From positions 115,530-179,529 of the forward strand of contig NZ_BLAF01000017.1 in NCBI RefSeq assembly GCF_009687885.1: 64,000 bases of DNA. Reading direction: 5' to 3'. Source of the stretch: Acrocarpospora pleiomorpha (GTDB lineage: Bacteria > Actinomycetota > Actinomycetes > Streptosporangiales > Streptosporangiaceae). This document shows, in pieces, positions 45,165 to 53,559 of this stretch (position 1 is the first letter of the stretch; each line of letters begins with the position of its first letter). The notes beneath the pieces were generated by a model. That model saw only the letters and a program-made list of their open reading frames with translations. It was not told the origin of the DNA and searched no databases. Both the position numbers and the translations under genes were made by a program.

Positions 45165-45284
45165 CCCGGAGGCCCGCGCTTTGCGGCGAAGCGGTCGCTC
45201 GCCGCCAGGTTTCCCCGGGGCACCCCATGCGAGCGCGGGGGTTGCCGGCCGACCAGCCGGGGCTTGGCGTCGGCTCTCATTACC
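45165..45284 (-). ncRNA. SAM-IV riboswitch
   Basis: Read on the minus strand the leader contains, in order, the conserved blocks of the actinomycete SAM-IV aptamer: GGTAATGAG (45284-45276), CAAGCCCCGGC, GGCCGGCAACCC, GGGGTGCCCCGGG and CCGCAAAGCGCGGGCC near the 3' end. The helix pairings are retained (for example CCCCGG with CCGGGG-type arms, and GGCGGCGAGC..GCTTCGCCGC as the pseudoknot-side stem). It starts at the predicted transcription start and ends ~45 nt before the coding region. S-adenosylmethionine binding would be expected to shut off the importer/monooxygenase operon. Confidence 0.92.
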
Positions 45285-45291
45285 TACTTAG

Positions 45292-45320
45292 ACTGTAGGA
45301 AATAAGGGTTTTGCCGTCAA
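45292..45320 (-). promoter_or_regulatory. Promoter of the SAM-IV-controlled operon
   Basis: On the minus strand, TTGACG (45320-45315) and TACAGT (45297-45292) are separated by exactly 17 bp. Transcription would begin about 45285, right at the first base of the riboswitch. Confidence 0.8.
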
Positions 45321-45377
45321 CAGGCTTTTTATGGCATTGCCTACCTGATATACATGAAATTCCTCAGGAGGTGGACC

Positions 45378-45986
45378 ATGGCCCTGTCCCTTCGCCGCGC
45401 TGTTCCCGTGCTCGCTGACGGCTTCGAGGCCCTCGCCGTGGCCCGCGCCCTCACGCTGAACGACGCCGCGCTCCAGGCCAGCGGCCTGCTCGCGATCAGA
45501 GTCCCGCGCTCATCCGGCGGGGCCGACGTGAGCGTACGCATCCTGACAAAGGTCCTGCTCACCCTCGCGACAGCCGACCCCGCCCTGGCCCAGCGCTACC
45601 GCGCCCACACCCTCACCGTCGAATCCCTCCGCGCGTGCGGCGGCCCCTTCGAGGACGTCCTGGCCGGACGATGGCCCGCCGATCACCCACCCACGCGGCC
45701 GGGCCCCCTCGCCCCGCTTCTCAATGCCGCGATCGACTTGGGCATCGCCAAACGCATGCTGACCGAGGCCACTCGAACCTGGTCCGAACATGTCCCCTGG
45801 CTTCCCGCACCCGTCCCCGAACGGCTCAGCGAGCTCACCGCCGACCTTCGCATCGCCGAAGCCCTCCTCGACACGGCCGCCGCCACCATCGATCTCGGCC
45901 GGCCGGCTGCGGCGATCTCCACGGCGATATCCCGGGCCCACGCCTCCATAACGAACACCACGATCAAGTTAGGGCTGCCGTCCTGA
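45378..45986 (+). CDS. Shortened SfnB/DszC-like acyl-CoA-dehydrogenase-fold protein
   Basis: The protein has 202 residues, about half the family's ~400. ATG 45378 has AGGAGG 6 nt upstream; an ATG at 45354 lacks one. The N-terminal part (LQASGLLAIRVPRSSGGADVSVRIL.., ATADPALAQRY) matches the helical N-domain of SfnB/DszC sulfur-acquisition flavoproteins. It then jumps to the C-terminal helical domain (LLNAAIDLGIAKRMLTEA, TADLRIAEALLDTAAATIDLG). The central beta domain that helps bind flavin is missing, as is the last part of the C-domain. The gene diverges from the SAM-IV operon. It ends with a TTA codon (45969). It may be a decaying gene or a non-enzymatic remnant. Confidence 0.7.
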   Translation: MALSLRRAVPVLADGFEALAVARALTLNDAALQASGLLAIRVPRSSGGADVSVRILTKVLLTLATADPALAQRYRAHTLTVESLRACGGPFEDVLAGRWPADHPPTRPGPLAPLLNAAIDLGIAKRMLTEATRTWSEHVPWLPAPVPERLSELTADLRIAEALLDTAAATIDLGRPAAAISTAISRAHASITNTTIKLGLPS

Positions 45987-46065
45987 TCATGGCCAGGGGG
46001 TGGTGGGCGGTCCCGGTAGGCTTGGCCGTACATCATGGGACGGTTCCTGGAAGGACTATTCGATC

Positions 46066-47775
46066 GTGGCTGAGCGTAACGAGGTCGACTGGGTTTCTCG
46101 CTTCGCGGACGAGGTCATCGCGGAAGCGGAGCGCCGGGGGTCCGGCAAACCCATCGTCTGCGCCTCCGGTCTCAGCCCGTCGGGTCCGATCCACCTGGGC
46201 AACCTGCGCGAGGTGATGACGCCGCACCTGGTGGCCGACGAGATCCGCCGCCGGGGCTACGACTGCGTGCACCTGCTGTCCTGGGATGACTACGACCGGT
46301 TCCGCAAGGTTCCCGCCGGTGTCGACCCGTCCTGGGCTGAGCACATCGGCAAGCCGCTGACCACGGTTCCGGCGCCGACCGGCAGTCCGTACGCGACCTG
46401 GGCCGAGCACTTCAAGGCCCCGATGGTGGCGGCGATGAAGGAACTCGGCATCGAGGTGCACGGCATCAGCCAGACCGAGCGCTACACCTCCGGCGCCTAC
46501 CGGGACCAGATCCTGCTGGCGATGCGGGAGCGCGGGCGCATCGACGCCGTCCTGGGGCGGTATCGCACGAAGGCCAAGCCGGGCGCGGTAGCGCGGCAGG
46601 GGGCCGACGAGGAGGCGGCGCTGGCCGCGGCCGAGGGCTCCGGCGCGGCCACGGAGGACGACGGCGCCACCGCGGCGGGATATTTCCCCTATAAGCCGTA
46701 CTGCTCGTTCTGCGACAAAGACACCACCACGGTGACGTCGTACGACGACGAGACCACCGAGCTGTCCTACGTCTGCGCCGAGGGGCACGCCGAGACCGTG
46801 CGGCTGTCGGAGCACAACCGGGGCAAGCTGGTGTGGAAGGTCGACTGGCCGATGCGCTGGGCCTATGAGGGCGTGGTCTTCGAGCCGTCCGGCGTGGACC
46901 ACAGCTCGCCCGGCTCCTCGTTCGTGGTCGGCGGCCAGCTCGTCCGCGAGGTGTTCGGCCAGGACCCGCCCATCGGCCCGATGTACGCGTTCGTCGGCAT
47001 CAGCGGCATGGCCAAGATGAGCAGCTCCCGGGGCGCGGTGCCGACCCCGGCCGACGCGCTGGAGATCATGGAGGCGCCGGTCCTGCGCTGGCTCTACGCG
47101 CGCCGCCGCCCCAACCAGTCCTTCAAGATCGCCTTCGACCAGGAGATCTACCGGCTCTACGACGAGTGGGACACCCTCGGCCGCAAGATCGGGGACGGCT
47201 CGGCGCCCCCCGCCGACGTGGCCGCCTTCGGCCGCGCCTCCCGCACGGCCACCGGCGAGCTGCCGGTTACGCCCCGGCCGGTGCCGTACCGGACGCTCGC
47301 CTCGATCGTCGACGTGACCACCGGCCACGAGGAGCAGATTCTGCGCATCCTGCGCGACCTCGACCCCGCCGACCCGGTCTCCGCGCTGGCGGAGGTCCGG
47401 CCGCGGCTGGACCGCGCGCAGGCGTGGGTGGAGACGAAGATGGACGCCGACCAGCGCACCCAGGTGCGCGAGGAGCCCGACACCGCCCTGCTGGCCGGGC
47501 TCGGCGACACCGAGCGGAACATGCTGCGCCTGCTGCTGGAGGGCCTGGACGCGCACTGGTCCCTGGAGGGTCTCACCGAGCTGGTGTACGGCGTGCCCAA
47601 GCTCCAGCAGGGACTCACCCTGGACGCGTCCCCCACGCCGGAGATCAAGGTGGCCCAGCGGACGTTCTTCGCGCTCCTCTACCACCTGCTGGTCGGCCGC
47701 GACACCGGCCCTCGGCTGCCGACGCTGCTCCTGGCCGTGGGCGCCGCCCGCATCCGCAAGCTGCTCAGCGCCTGA
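46066..47775 (+). CDS. lysK: Class I lysyl-tRNA synthetase
   Basis: The 569-residue cytoplasmic enzyme charges tRNA-Lys. The class I HIGH motif appears as SGPIHLGN (~38) and the KMSKS motif as MAKMSSSRG. A Cys-pair motif CSFCDK (~213) with a later CAEGH resembles the metal-binding insertion of LysRS1. GTG 46066 is chosen: GGAAGGA lies ~10 nt upstream and the following AERNEVDWVSRFADEV is the usual N-terminus; the frame remains open upstream without a ribosome binding site. A strong terminator follows. Confidence 0.95.
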   Translation: MAERNEVDWVSRFADEVIAEAERRGSGKPIVCASGLSPSGPIHLGNLREVMTPHLVADEIRRRGYDCVHLLSWDDYDRFRKVPAGVDPSWAEHIGKPLTTVPAPTGSPYATWAEHFKAPMVAAMKELGIEVHGISQTERYTSGAYRDQILLAMRERGRIDAVLGRYRTKAKPGAVARQGADEEAALAAAEGSGAATEDDGATAAGYFPYKPYCSFCDKDTTTVTSYDDETTELSYVCAEGHAETVRLSEHNRGKLVWKVDWPMRWAYEGVVFEPSGVDHSSPGSSFVVGGQLVREVFGQDPPIGPMYAFVGISGMAKMSSSRGAVPTPADALEIMEAPVLRWLYARRRPNQSFKIAFDQEIYRLYDEWDTLGRKIGDGSAPPADVAAFGRASRTATGELPVTPRPVPYRTLASIVDVTTGHEEQILRILRDLDPADPVSALAEVRPRLDRAQAWVETKMDADQRTQVREEPDTALLAGLGDTERNMLRLLLEGLDAHWSLEGLTELVYGVPKLQQGLTLDASPTPEIKVAQRTFFALLYHLLVGRDTGPRLPTLLLAVGAARIRKLLSA

Positions 47776-47781
47776 GCGTAC

Positions 47782-47822
47782 GAAAGAGGCCCGCCCCCCT
47801 GGCTGGGGAGCGGGCCTCTTTC
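47782..47822. terminator. Bidirectional Rho-independent terminator
   Basis: GAAAGAGGCCCGC (47782-47794) pairs perfectly with GCGGGCCTCTTTC (47810-47822) around a 15-nt loop. The A- and T-rich ends let it serve both lysK and the convergent protease gene that ends at 47827. Confidence 0.92.
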
Positions 47823-47826
47823 GGGT

Positions 47827-49542
47827 TCAGTGGCCTACGGCGCGCAGGGCGTTGACGATGCCCTGACCGTAGAAGCCGTTGTTGCTCTTCCCGCCCTCAC
47901 AGGTGTGCGTCGCGGTCACGGTGGCGCCGCTCGGCAGGTGACGGGTGTAGGTGTAGCTGCCGCCGGCCGGGCACCGGGTGTCGGTGGCGGTGGCCTTGAG
48001 CACGCGTTCCACGTCGTCCGGGTCCATGCCGAAGCCGCCCCGGCCGTTGCGGCCGTACTTGCTGACGATCAGCGCCGCCACGCCGACCGCGCGGGGCGAG
48101 GCCATCGAGGTGCCCTGCAGGTACTGGTAGTACGCGCAGACGCTGCCCCGGCAGTCCTTCACCACATACTCGACCGTCGGGTCGCCGTTCTCGTCGATCT
48201 CCCCGTTGGCGCGGGCCAGCGATTCCGGATACGCCGAGAGTGTCGCCTTGGTGATGTCCCGGGTGTTGCCCGGCGTGTCGTAGACGTCGCCGCCGGGCGC
48301 GGCCACGGCCACGTACCCGTTGCCGTAGTCGGAGTAGTACGACTTGCGGGTGCTGATGCCGGTGGAGGAGACCGGCACCACGTGGTCGCCCTCGCTCGGC
48401 ATCGAGATGCAGCTCGGCGGGATCGTCCGGCTGCGCGGCGCCTCGCCAGGCGTGCTGGCGAAGTCCGGCGAGGAGGCGTCGGTCAGCGTCTTGGTGTAGT
48501 CGGTGGCGCCGTTCCCGGCCGCCGCGATCAGGGTCACGCCCTTGCGGTGCGCGTAGTTGAGCGCCCGCTGGGTGGCCTTGATGATGGTGGCCTGCTCCAG
48601 CTGGTCCTCCGCCGAGTCCGCCGCGTTGTCGACGCAGTTGAACAGCCACGGGTCGATGTAGTAGCTCATGTTGACCACATCGATGCCGATGTCACCGGCG
48701 TAGGTGAGCGCGTCCACCGAGGGCTGCAGGAAGAAGTAGCCCGAGTCCTGGCCGGCCCGGATGTTGACGATCGTGACGTTGGGGGCCACGCCCGCCACGC
48801 CCAGCTTGTTCAACGGCGAGGCGATCGAGGAGGCGACGTGGGTGCCGTGCCCGTCCTCGTCCACGTTGGCCGGGTCGTTGCAGGAGGCGTCGGGCTCCTC
48901 GGCGCACGGCCCGTCGATCCGGTCACCGTTGGCGTCGGTGGGGATGTCGACGGTGAAGTTGCGGCTGAGGGCGTTGCTGAAGTTGGGGGCGATGTCAGGG
49001 TGGGTGCCGTCGACGCCGGTGTCGAGAATGCCGACGAGCACGCGCTTGTCGCCCTTCTCGTACTTGTGCGCCTCGTTGGCCTTCATCTGGTCGAGGTCCC
49101 ACTGCAGGTCGTCCAGCGGCTCGGCGGACGGCTTGTGGTTCCACTTGGGGAACTTGCCGTGGCCCCGGCCTTCCTTCTCGACGGCCTTGGCCTCGATGGC
49201 CTTGCGGACGTCGGCCTTGACTCGGGCGCTTTCCGGGGCCGCGCCGATGACCCGGTTACCGGCGACCCCGTCGATGGCCGGGTTGCTCTTGATCGCGTCG
49301 ACGAAGCCGGCGTTGGTGGTGCTGACCGTGGCCAGCCCGACCGCGGTGTTGACCTTCACGATGGTGCCGCCGGCCGCCTGGATCGCCTTTTGGGCATCGG
49401 CCGCGCTGGCTCCCTCCTTGTAAAGGACCACATACTCCTTGCTGGTCGCGGGCTCGGCCGACGAGGGTGCCGCCTGAGCCGGCGCCGTCAGAGCCGCCGC
49501 GCCTAACGCGACGACGGCGGTGAGGGCGAGAAGACGTTTCAA
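47827..49542 (-). CDS. Secreted subtilisin-like serine protease (S8)
   Basis: The 571-residue preproprotein has a Sec signal peptide (LKRLLALTAVVALGAAALTAPAQA), an I9-type propeptide (EYVVLYKEG.. to NPAIDGVAGNRV), then the catalytic domain with Asp in ILDTGVDGTHPD, His in DEDGHGTHVAS and Ser in GTSMASP. TTG 49542 is chosen because GGGAGG sits just upstream and the signal peptide follows at once. The longer frame (to 49635) starts inside the promoter; an ATG at 49593 remains possible as a near-leaderless start. The many Cys residues in the catalytic domain suggest disulfides. Confidence 0.93.
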   Translation of the reverse strand: MKRLLALTAVVALGAAALTAPAQAAPSSAEPATSKEYVVLYKEGASAADAQKAIQAAGGTIVKVNTAVGLATVSTTNAGFVDAIKSNPAIDGVAGNRVIGAAPESARVKADVRKAIEAKAVEKEGRGHGKFPKWNHKPSAEPLDDLQWDLDQMKANEAHKYEKGDKRVLVGILDTGVDGTHPDIAPNFSNALSRNFTVDIPTDANGDRIDGPCAEEPDASCNDPANVDEDGHGTHVASSIASPLNKLGVAGVAPNVTIVNIRAGQDSGYFFLQPSVDALTYAGDIGIDVVNMSYYIDPWLFNCVDNAADSAEDQLEQATIIKATQRALNYAHRKGVTLIAAAGNGATDYTKTLTDASSPDFASTPGEAPRSRTIPPSCISMPSEGDHVVPVSSTGISTRKSYYSDYGNGYVAVAAPGGDVYDTPGNTRDITKATLSAYPESLARANGEIDENGDPTVEYVVKDCRGSVCAYYQYLQGTSMASPRAVGVAALIVSKYGRNGRGGFGMDPDDVERVLKATATDTRCPAGGSYTYTRHLPSGATVTATHTCEGGKSNNGFYGQGIVNALRAVGH

Positions 49543-49605
49543 CTGCCACCTCCCTGTGGGCAGGAGAACATAAGCAAACAGATCGGTACGCATCTGCCGC
49601 GCAGC

Positions 49606-49635
49606 ACATATTTCGGGATTGACACCCCGAGTCAA
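49606..49635 (-). promoter_or_regulatory. Promoter of the subtilase gene
   Basis: Minus strand TTGACT (49635-49630), an 18-bp spacer, then ATATGT (49611-49606). It lies in a 146-bp gap; the start would be near 49599, some 57 nt before the TTG start codon. Confidence 0.6.
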
Positions 49636-49688
49636 AAGGCCGAAGGAAAGTTGAGGCCAAGGTGTGACATGAACCCGCGATGGTGAAC

Positions 49689-50339
49689 TCAGCCGCCCGA
49701 GCGGACGAAGGCGAGGACGGCGAGGACCCGGCGATGCGAGCTCGGGTCGTCGAGCAGGCCCAGCTTGCCGAAGATCTGCGCCACGTGCGCCTCGACGGTG
49801 CGTTCCGTGATGGTCAGGCGGGCGGCGATGGCCTTGTTCGACAGGCCCTCCGCGAGCAGGGCGAGCACCTCGCGCTCGCGGGCGGTCAGGGCCGCGAGGG
49901 GGTCCTTCGCGCGCTGCCTGCCCAGGAGCCGGGAGACGATCGTGGGGTCGACGACCGTCTCACCGTCGGCGAGGCGGCGGAGCGCGTCGACCAGGACGGC
50001 CTGGTCGAAGACGCGTTCCTTGAGCAGGTAGCCGACGCGTTCCGGATGGTCACGCAGGAGGCGCATCGCGTAGGCGGGCTCGACGTACTGCGAGAGCACG
50101 AGCACGCCGACGCGCGGATGGTCGGCCCTGATCCGTTCGGCGGCGACCAGCCCCTCGTCGGTGTGGGTCGGGGGCATCCGGATGTCGACCACGACCAGGT
50201 CGGGTTCCTCCGCGCGCACGGCCGTCAGCAGCGTGCCGGCGTCGTCCACCTCCGCGGCCACGGTGTAGCCGGACTGCTTGAGGAGGTACGCCACGCCCGC
50301 CCGCGTCAGCAGCGAGTCATCCGCCACCACCACGCGCAT
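49689..50339 (-). CDS. NarL/FixJ-family response regulator
   Basis: The 216-residue protein has a receiver domain with acidic pair VADDS, phospho-acceptor Asp in [15 protein letters not shown], Ser in VLVLSQY and Lys in YLLKERV. The LuxR-type helix-turn-helix is [39 protein letters not shown] 50339 lies 23 nt downstream of the kinase stop; GTG 50354 is possible. It is the obvious partner of the upstream kinase, although that kinase appears unable to bind ATP. Confidence 0.93.
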   Translation of the reverse strand: MRVVVADDSLLTRAGVAYLLKQSGYTVAAEVDDAGTLLTAVRAEEPDLVVVDIRMPPTHTDEGLVAAERIRADHPRVGVLVLSQYVEPAYAMRLLRDHPERVGYLLKERVFDQAVLVDALRRLADGETVVDPTIVSRLLGRQRAKDPLAALTAREREVLALLAEGLSNKAIAARLTITERTVEAHVAQIFGKLGLLDDPSSHRRVLAVLAFVRSGG

Positions 50340-50362
50340 GAGGTCTCCGCTCACATTTGGGC

Positions 50363-51979
50363 TCACATCGTAGCCCCGGCGAGGGGAATCTCCACGCGGA
50401 GGTGATCGGCGGTCGCGGTCACCCGGCCGCCGAGAGCGCCCGCACGGTCGCCGAGGTGGCCGGGCAGGCGGGGGACGGCTCCCGTCACCTCCAGGGTGAG
50501 AACGTCTTCCCGGGCTTCCACGCGCACGTTCAGCGGTCCGGTGGCCGATCGCGCCGAGTAATCCGTGATCAGGTAGACGGCCCGCTCGACGGCGGGCGGG
50601 AAGCGTACGCCGGGGAGTTCGGAGATCTCGACCGGGAACGGCGCCCGGTCGGCGAGCGACCACAACGCGCCCTCGATTCCGGTCTCCTCGAGGATGACGG
50701 GGAAGATTCCGTGGGCCAGCTCCCGGAGTTCCCCCAGCGCCTGGAGCACCATGTCGACCGCGGGATCCCCGGCGAGCCTGAGCTCGAAGGCCACCGCGAG
50801 CAGGCGCTGTTGCGCGCCGTCGTGCAGGTCGCGTTCGAGTCTGCGGCGCGCGTCGTCGCCCGCCGCCACGACGCGGGTCCGGGAGGCACGCAGGTCCGCG
50901 ATCTGGGCCAGCACCTCCGCGCGCAGCCGCTCGTTGTCGATGGCGAGCCGGGCCGCCGGGCCGATGCGCTCGGTGAGTTCCCGGCTGCCGGGGTCGTGCG
51001 CGATCAGCGCCACGGGCCGGCCCTCCCTGACGATGGAGGTCACCGCTTGTCCCTGCTCCGGTTCGGCGGGAACTTCGGTGCCTCGGCTGTCCACGTAGCG
51101 TCCGTAACTGGGCAGCCAGTAGGCGACGGTGAGGGACGGGTCGCCGGTCACCCGGCCGAGGGCCGCCTGCAGGGACGCGGAGCCGAGGTCGTCGGCCAGG
51201 CGTCCCACCGCGGCCCGCCTGAGCCATCCCGCGACGGTCGTCCAGATGACGGCCGCGGCGAGGCAGCTGAGCGCGGCGGCTTGGGCGAAGAAGATCGCGA
51301 GGTAGAGGGGGTTGTCCGGGCGTTCGGCCGGGCCGAGGAGCAGCGCCGTGCCGTAGAGGGCGAACGTCGCCGTCGCCACAGAGCCGGGCAGCAGGGGGAG
51401 CCCGCGCACGCGACGGGCGACGGGCGTCATCCGCCGGTGGTCCTGGATGGCGCGTGTGGTCGCCGCGACGCCGAACACCACCGCGAAGGCGGCCCAGGAG
51501 GTGCTCAGCCACTCGGCCGCCGTCTGGTTTGGGAACGCCGGGAGGATGTTGTCGCAGAGTCGCCAGCAATCGGGGTCGTAGAACGGGTCGTACACGAGCG
51601 TGTGGCCCACGGCCAGCAGCGCGGTGATCGTGTAGGCCGTGATCGGGGGCCGTCGCAGCGTCAGGTGGGCGGTGGCGGGGAGCAGGAAGGGAACCGCGAC
51701 CATCGCGGCGCTCCTGGCCCAGGACGGGCCTCCGGCGATCCAGATCGGCGCCAGCCAGCACAACCCGGCGGCGTACGCGGCTCCTCGCCGGCTGACGGCA
51801 CCGGCCGCGAACAGGAAGAGGGCCGTCACAACGGTCACCGCGACTGGATACCGGGTTTCCGGGTCCACATCGGCGAGCACCGCGACCGTCGCGAAGCCGT
51901 ACCCGACCGCAGTGAGCGGTACGGCCAAGGATGTGACCCGCACGGCGCCTATTCTCTCGCGGTGGTGGGGATCCGCCAT
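50363..51979 (-). CDS. Membrane histidine kinase (HisKA_3) with degenerate ATP-binding domain
   Basis: About 538 residues; ATG 51979 chosen, GTG 51991 possible. The N-terminal ~260 residues hold several hydrophobic helices. A cytoplasmic segment with a predicted coiled coil ([15 protein letters not shown]) leads into the dimerisation helix [16 protein letters not shown], so the phospho-acceptor His is present. The C-terminal region aligns with that of the kinase at 53560-55089, but the N-box (ALANVAKH there) reads YSARSATG and the DDGVGG G-box reads [11 protein letters not shown] binding looks lost. It is divergent from the lipoprotein gene at 52083. Confidence 0.88.
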   Translation of the reverse strand: MADPHHRERIGAVRVTSLAVPLTAVGYGFATVAVLADVDPETRYPVAVTVVTALFLFAAGAVSRRGAAYAAGLCWLAPIWIAGGPSWARSAAMVAVPFLLPATAHLTLRRPPITAYTITALLAVGHTLVYDPFYDPDCWRLCDNILPAFPNQTAAEWLSTSWAAFAVVFGVAATTRAIQDHRRMTPVARRVRGLPLLPGSVATATFALYGTALLLGPAERPDNPLYLAIFFAQAAALSCLAAAVIWTTVAGWLRRAAVGRLADDLGSASLQAALGRVTGDPSLTVAYWLPSYGRYVDSRGTEVPAEPEQGQAVTSIVREGRPVALIAHDPGSRELTERIGPAARLAIDNERLRAEVLAQIADLRASRTRVVAAGDDARRRLERDLHDGAQQRLLAVAFELRLAGDPAVDMVLQALGELRELAHGIFPVILEETGIEGALWSLADRAPFPVEISELPGVRFPPAVERAVYLITDYSARSATGPLNVRVEAREDVLTLEVTGAVPRLPGHLGDRAGALGGRVTATADHLRVEIPLAGATM

Positions 51980-52082
51980 TGCGGCTAGCACGTAGGCCGC
52001 GGCTCCCGGTGGCCGTGCTGGTCGCGATGGAATGGCGGGCAGCCCGGCCTAGCGTCGATGCTGACGTCAAGGGAGGGTGGTC

Positions 52083-53554
52083 ATGAGACTGAGAAACGTC
52101 GTGGTCCTCGCCGCGACGGCCGCGATCGTGGTGGCCTGCGCGAGCACGACGCAGGGTGGGAAGAGCGGCCCGGGGCCCGCCGTCACCACGCTGACACTGG
52201 GGACCGACGACAAGCCGGGGCTGCCCGGGGCCGACGCCGTCGAGGAGTTCGCGCGGCTGGTCCAGGCGAAATCCGGCGGCACGGTGCGTGTTCAGCCGAA
52301 GTGGAACGCGGCCGGGCCGGTGACCCAGTGGGACCAGGCCGTGGCGCGGCTGGTCACCGGAGGAGAGCTCGACATGGGGCTGATCCCGGCCCGCGCGTGG
52401 GACACCGAGGGCATCACCACCATGAGCGCGCTACACGCTCCGTTCCTCGTCACGAGCGACTATCTGGTGGACCGGATCCTCGCCGACGACGCCCTGGCCG
52501 CGCAGATGCTCGGTGGCCTGACCGAAGCCGGTCTGACCGGTCTGGCCCTCTTCCCGACGGGTTGCGGCACCCGTTCGGCGTGAACGGCCCGCTCACCTCA
52601 CCCGCGGACTTCGCCGGGAAGACGTTCCGTGCCCCGCATTCCGACACCGCCTACGCGCTCTTCCGGGCGTTCGGCGCGGAACCCGCCGACCTGCCGGGCG
52701 ACGCGATGGGACAGGCGATCGCCGCCAAGTCCCTGGCCGGGATGGAATCCTCCTACATTTGGGCGCCGTCCTCGCTGCCCGCGAGCGTGGCCGCCGCCAA
52801 CGTGACGTTCTTCCCCAAGGTGAACACGCTTGTCATCCGGTCCTCGGTGCTGGACGGCCTGTCCGATCGGCAGCGCGCCGCAGTGACGGAAGCAGCGGCG
52901 TCGACCGCCGTCTGGGTCCGATCCCACCGCCCCTCGGAGATCGAGGCGGGCCGGGCGTTCTGCTCGTACGGCGGAGCGGTCGTCTACGCGGAGGACGGCG
53001 ACATCGCCGCTCTGGAACGGGCGGCTCAGCCGGTCTACGCGATGCTGGAGAAGGACCCCCAGGTCAAGGGGATGATCGAGCGTATACGCGAGCTGAAGAA
53101 GAACGTCCCGGCGGCGCAAATCGCCATCCCCTGCGACGGCAGGAAGAGCACGGGGACGCTCGCGAAGAGCAGCGCGTCGGCGAAGTTCCCCGAAGGGGTC
53201 TACCGGGCGGAGATTCCGATGCGACGGTTCCTCGACTACAAGGTGAATCCCGCCTGGGCGCGCGACAACTCGGGCATTTCCACCCTGACCTTCAAAGCGG
53301 GCACCTGGCGCCACCACGTCGGCGGAAGCCCGGACAGCACGGACTGCTATGGCCCTTACACGGTCACCGGCGGCAAGGTCGTGCTCTCCTTCCGCGAGGT
53401 CCTGTGCGGCACCGCGGGCGGCGATCTGTTCTCCGCCGGGTGGCGGTTCGACGGCGGCGAGCTCAGGTTCGTCGACGTGGAGGCGGGCCAGTCTGGGGAG
53501 GAGTCGCTCATGTACGTGCTGTTCGGCAGCGAACCGTGGAAGAAGATCGGCTGA
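52083..53554 (+). pseudogene. TRAP-type (DctP-like) solute-binding lipoprotein with extra C-terminal domain, frameshifted
   Basis: ATG 52083 has GGGAGG 6 nt upstream. The lipoprotein signal ends in VVACAS. The DctP-like fold runs [25 protein letters not shown].. to LALFP, where the frame shifts near 52551-52560 and would stop at 52583. In the other frame the protein continues without loss as DGLRHPFGVNGPLTSPADFAGKTFRAP.. to residue ~490. One missing base (likely a C in the CCC run) explains it, either a real mutation or a sequence error. After ~340 residues a ~120-residue beta-rich, lipocalin-like domain follows. No DctQ/DctM permease is near; two sensor kinases flank it. Confidence 0.8.
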
Positions 53555-53559
53555 TGCTT

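Noticed and set aside
43463..45280. Binding-protein start at ATG 45280
   Set aside because: That ATG lies a few bases after the predicted transcription start and inside the SAM-IV aptamer; the 53 extra residues do not look like a signal peptide, whereas GTG 45121 gives a good lipoprotein signal.
49689..52070. One 793-codon frame joining the response regulator to upstream sequence
   Set aside because: Only the last 216 codons encode a protein with domains; the rest is antisense or out-of-frame DNA of the kinase gene.
52551..52583. Programmed ribosomal frameshift in the TRAP-type lipoprotein gene
   Set aside because: TTCCCGACGG is not a slippery heptamer and no stimulatory structure is obvious; a lost base or sequence error is simpler.
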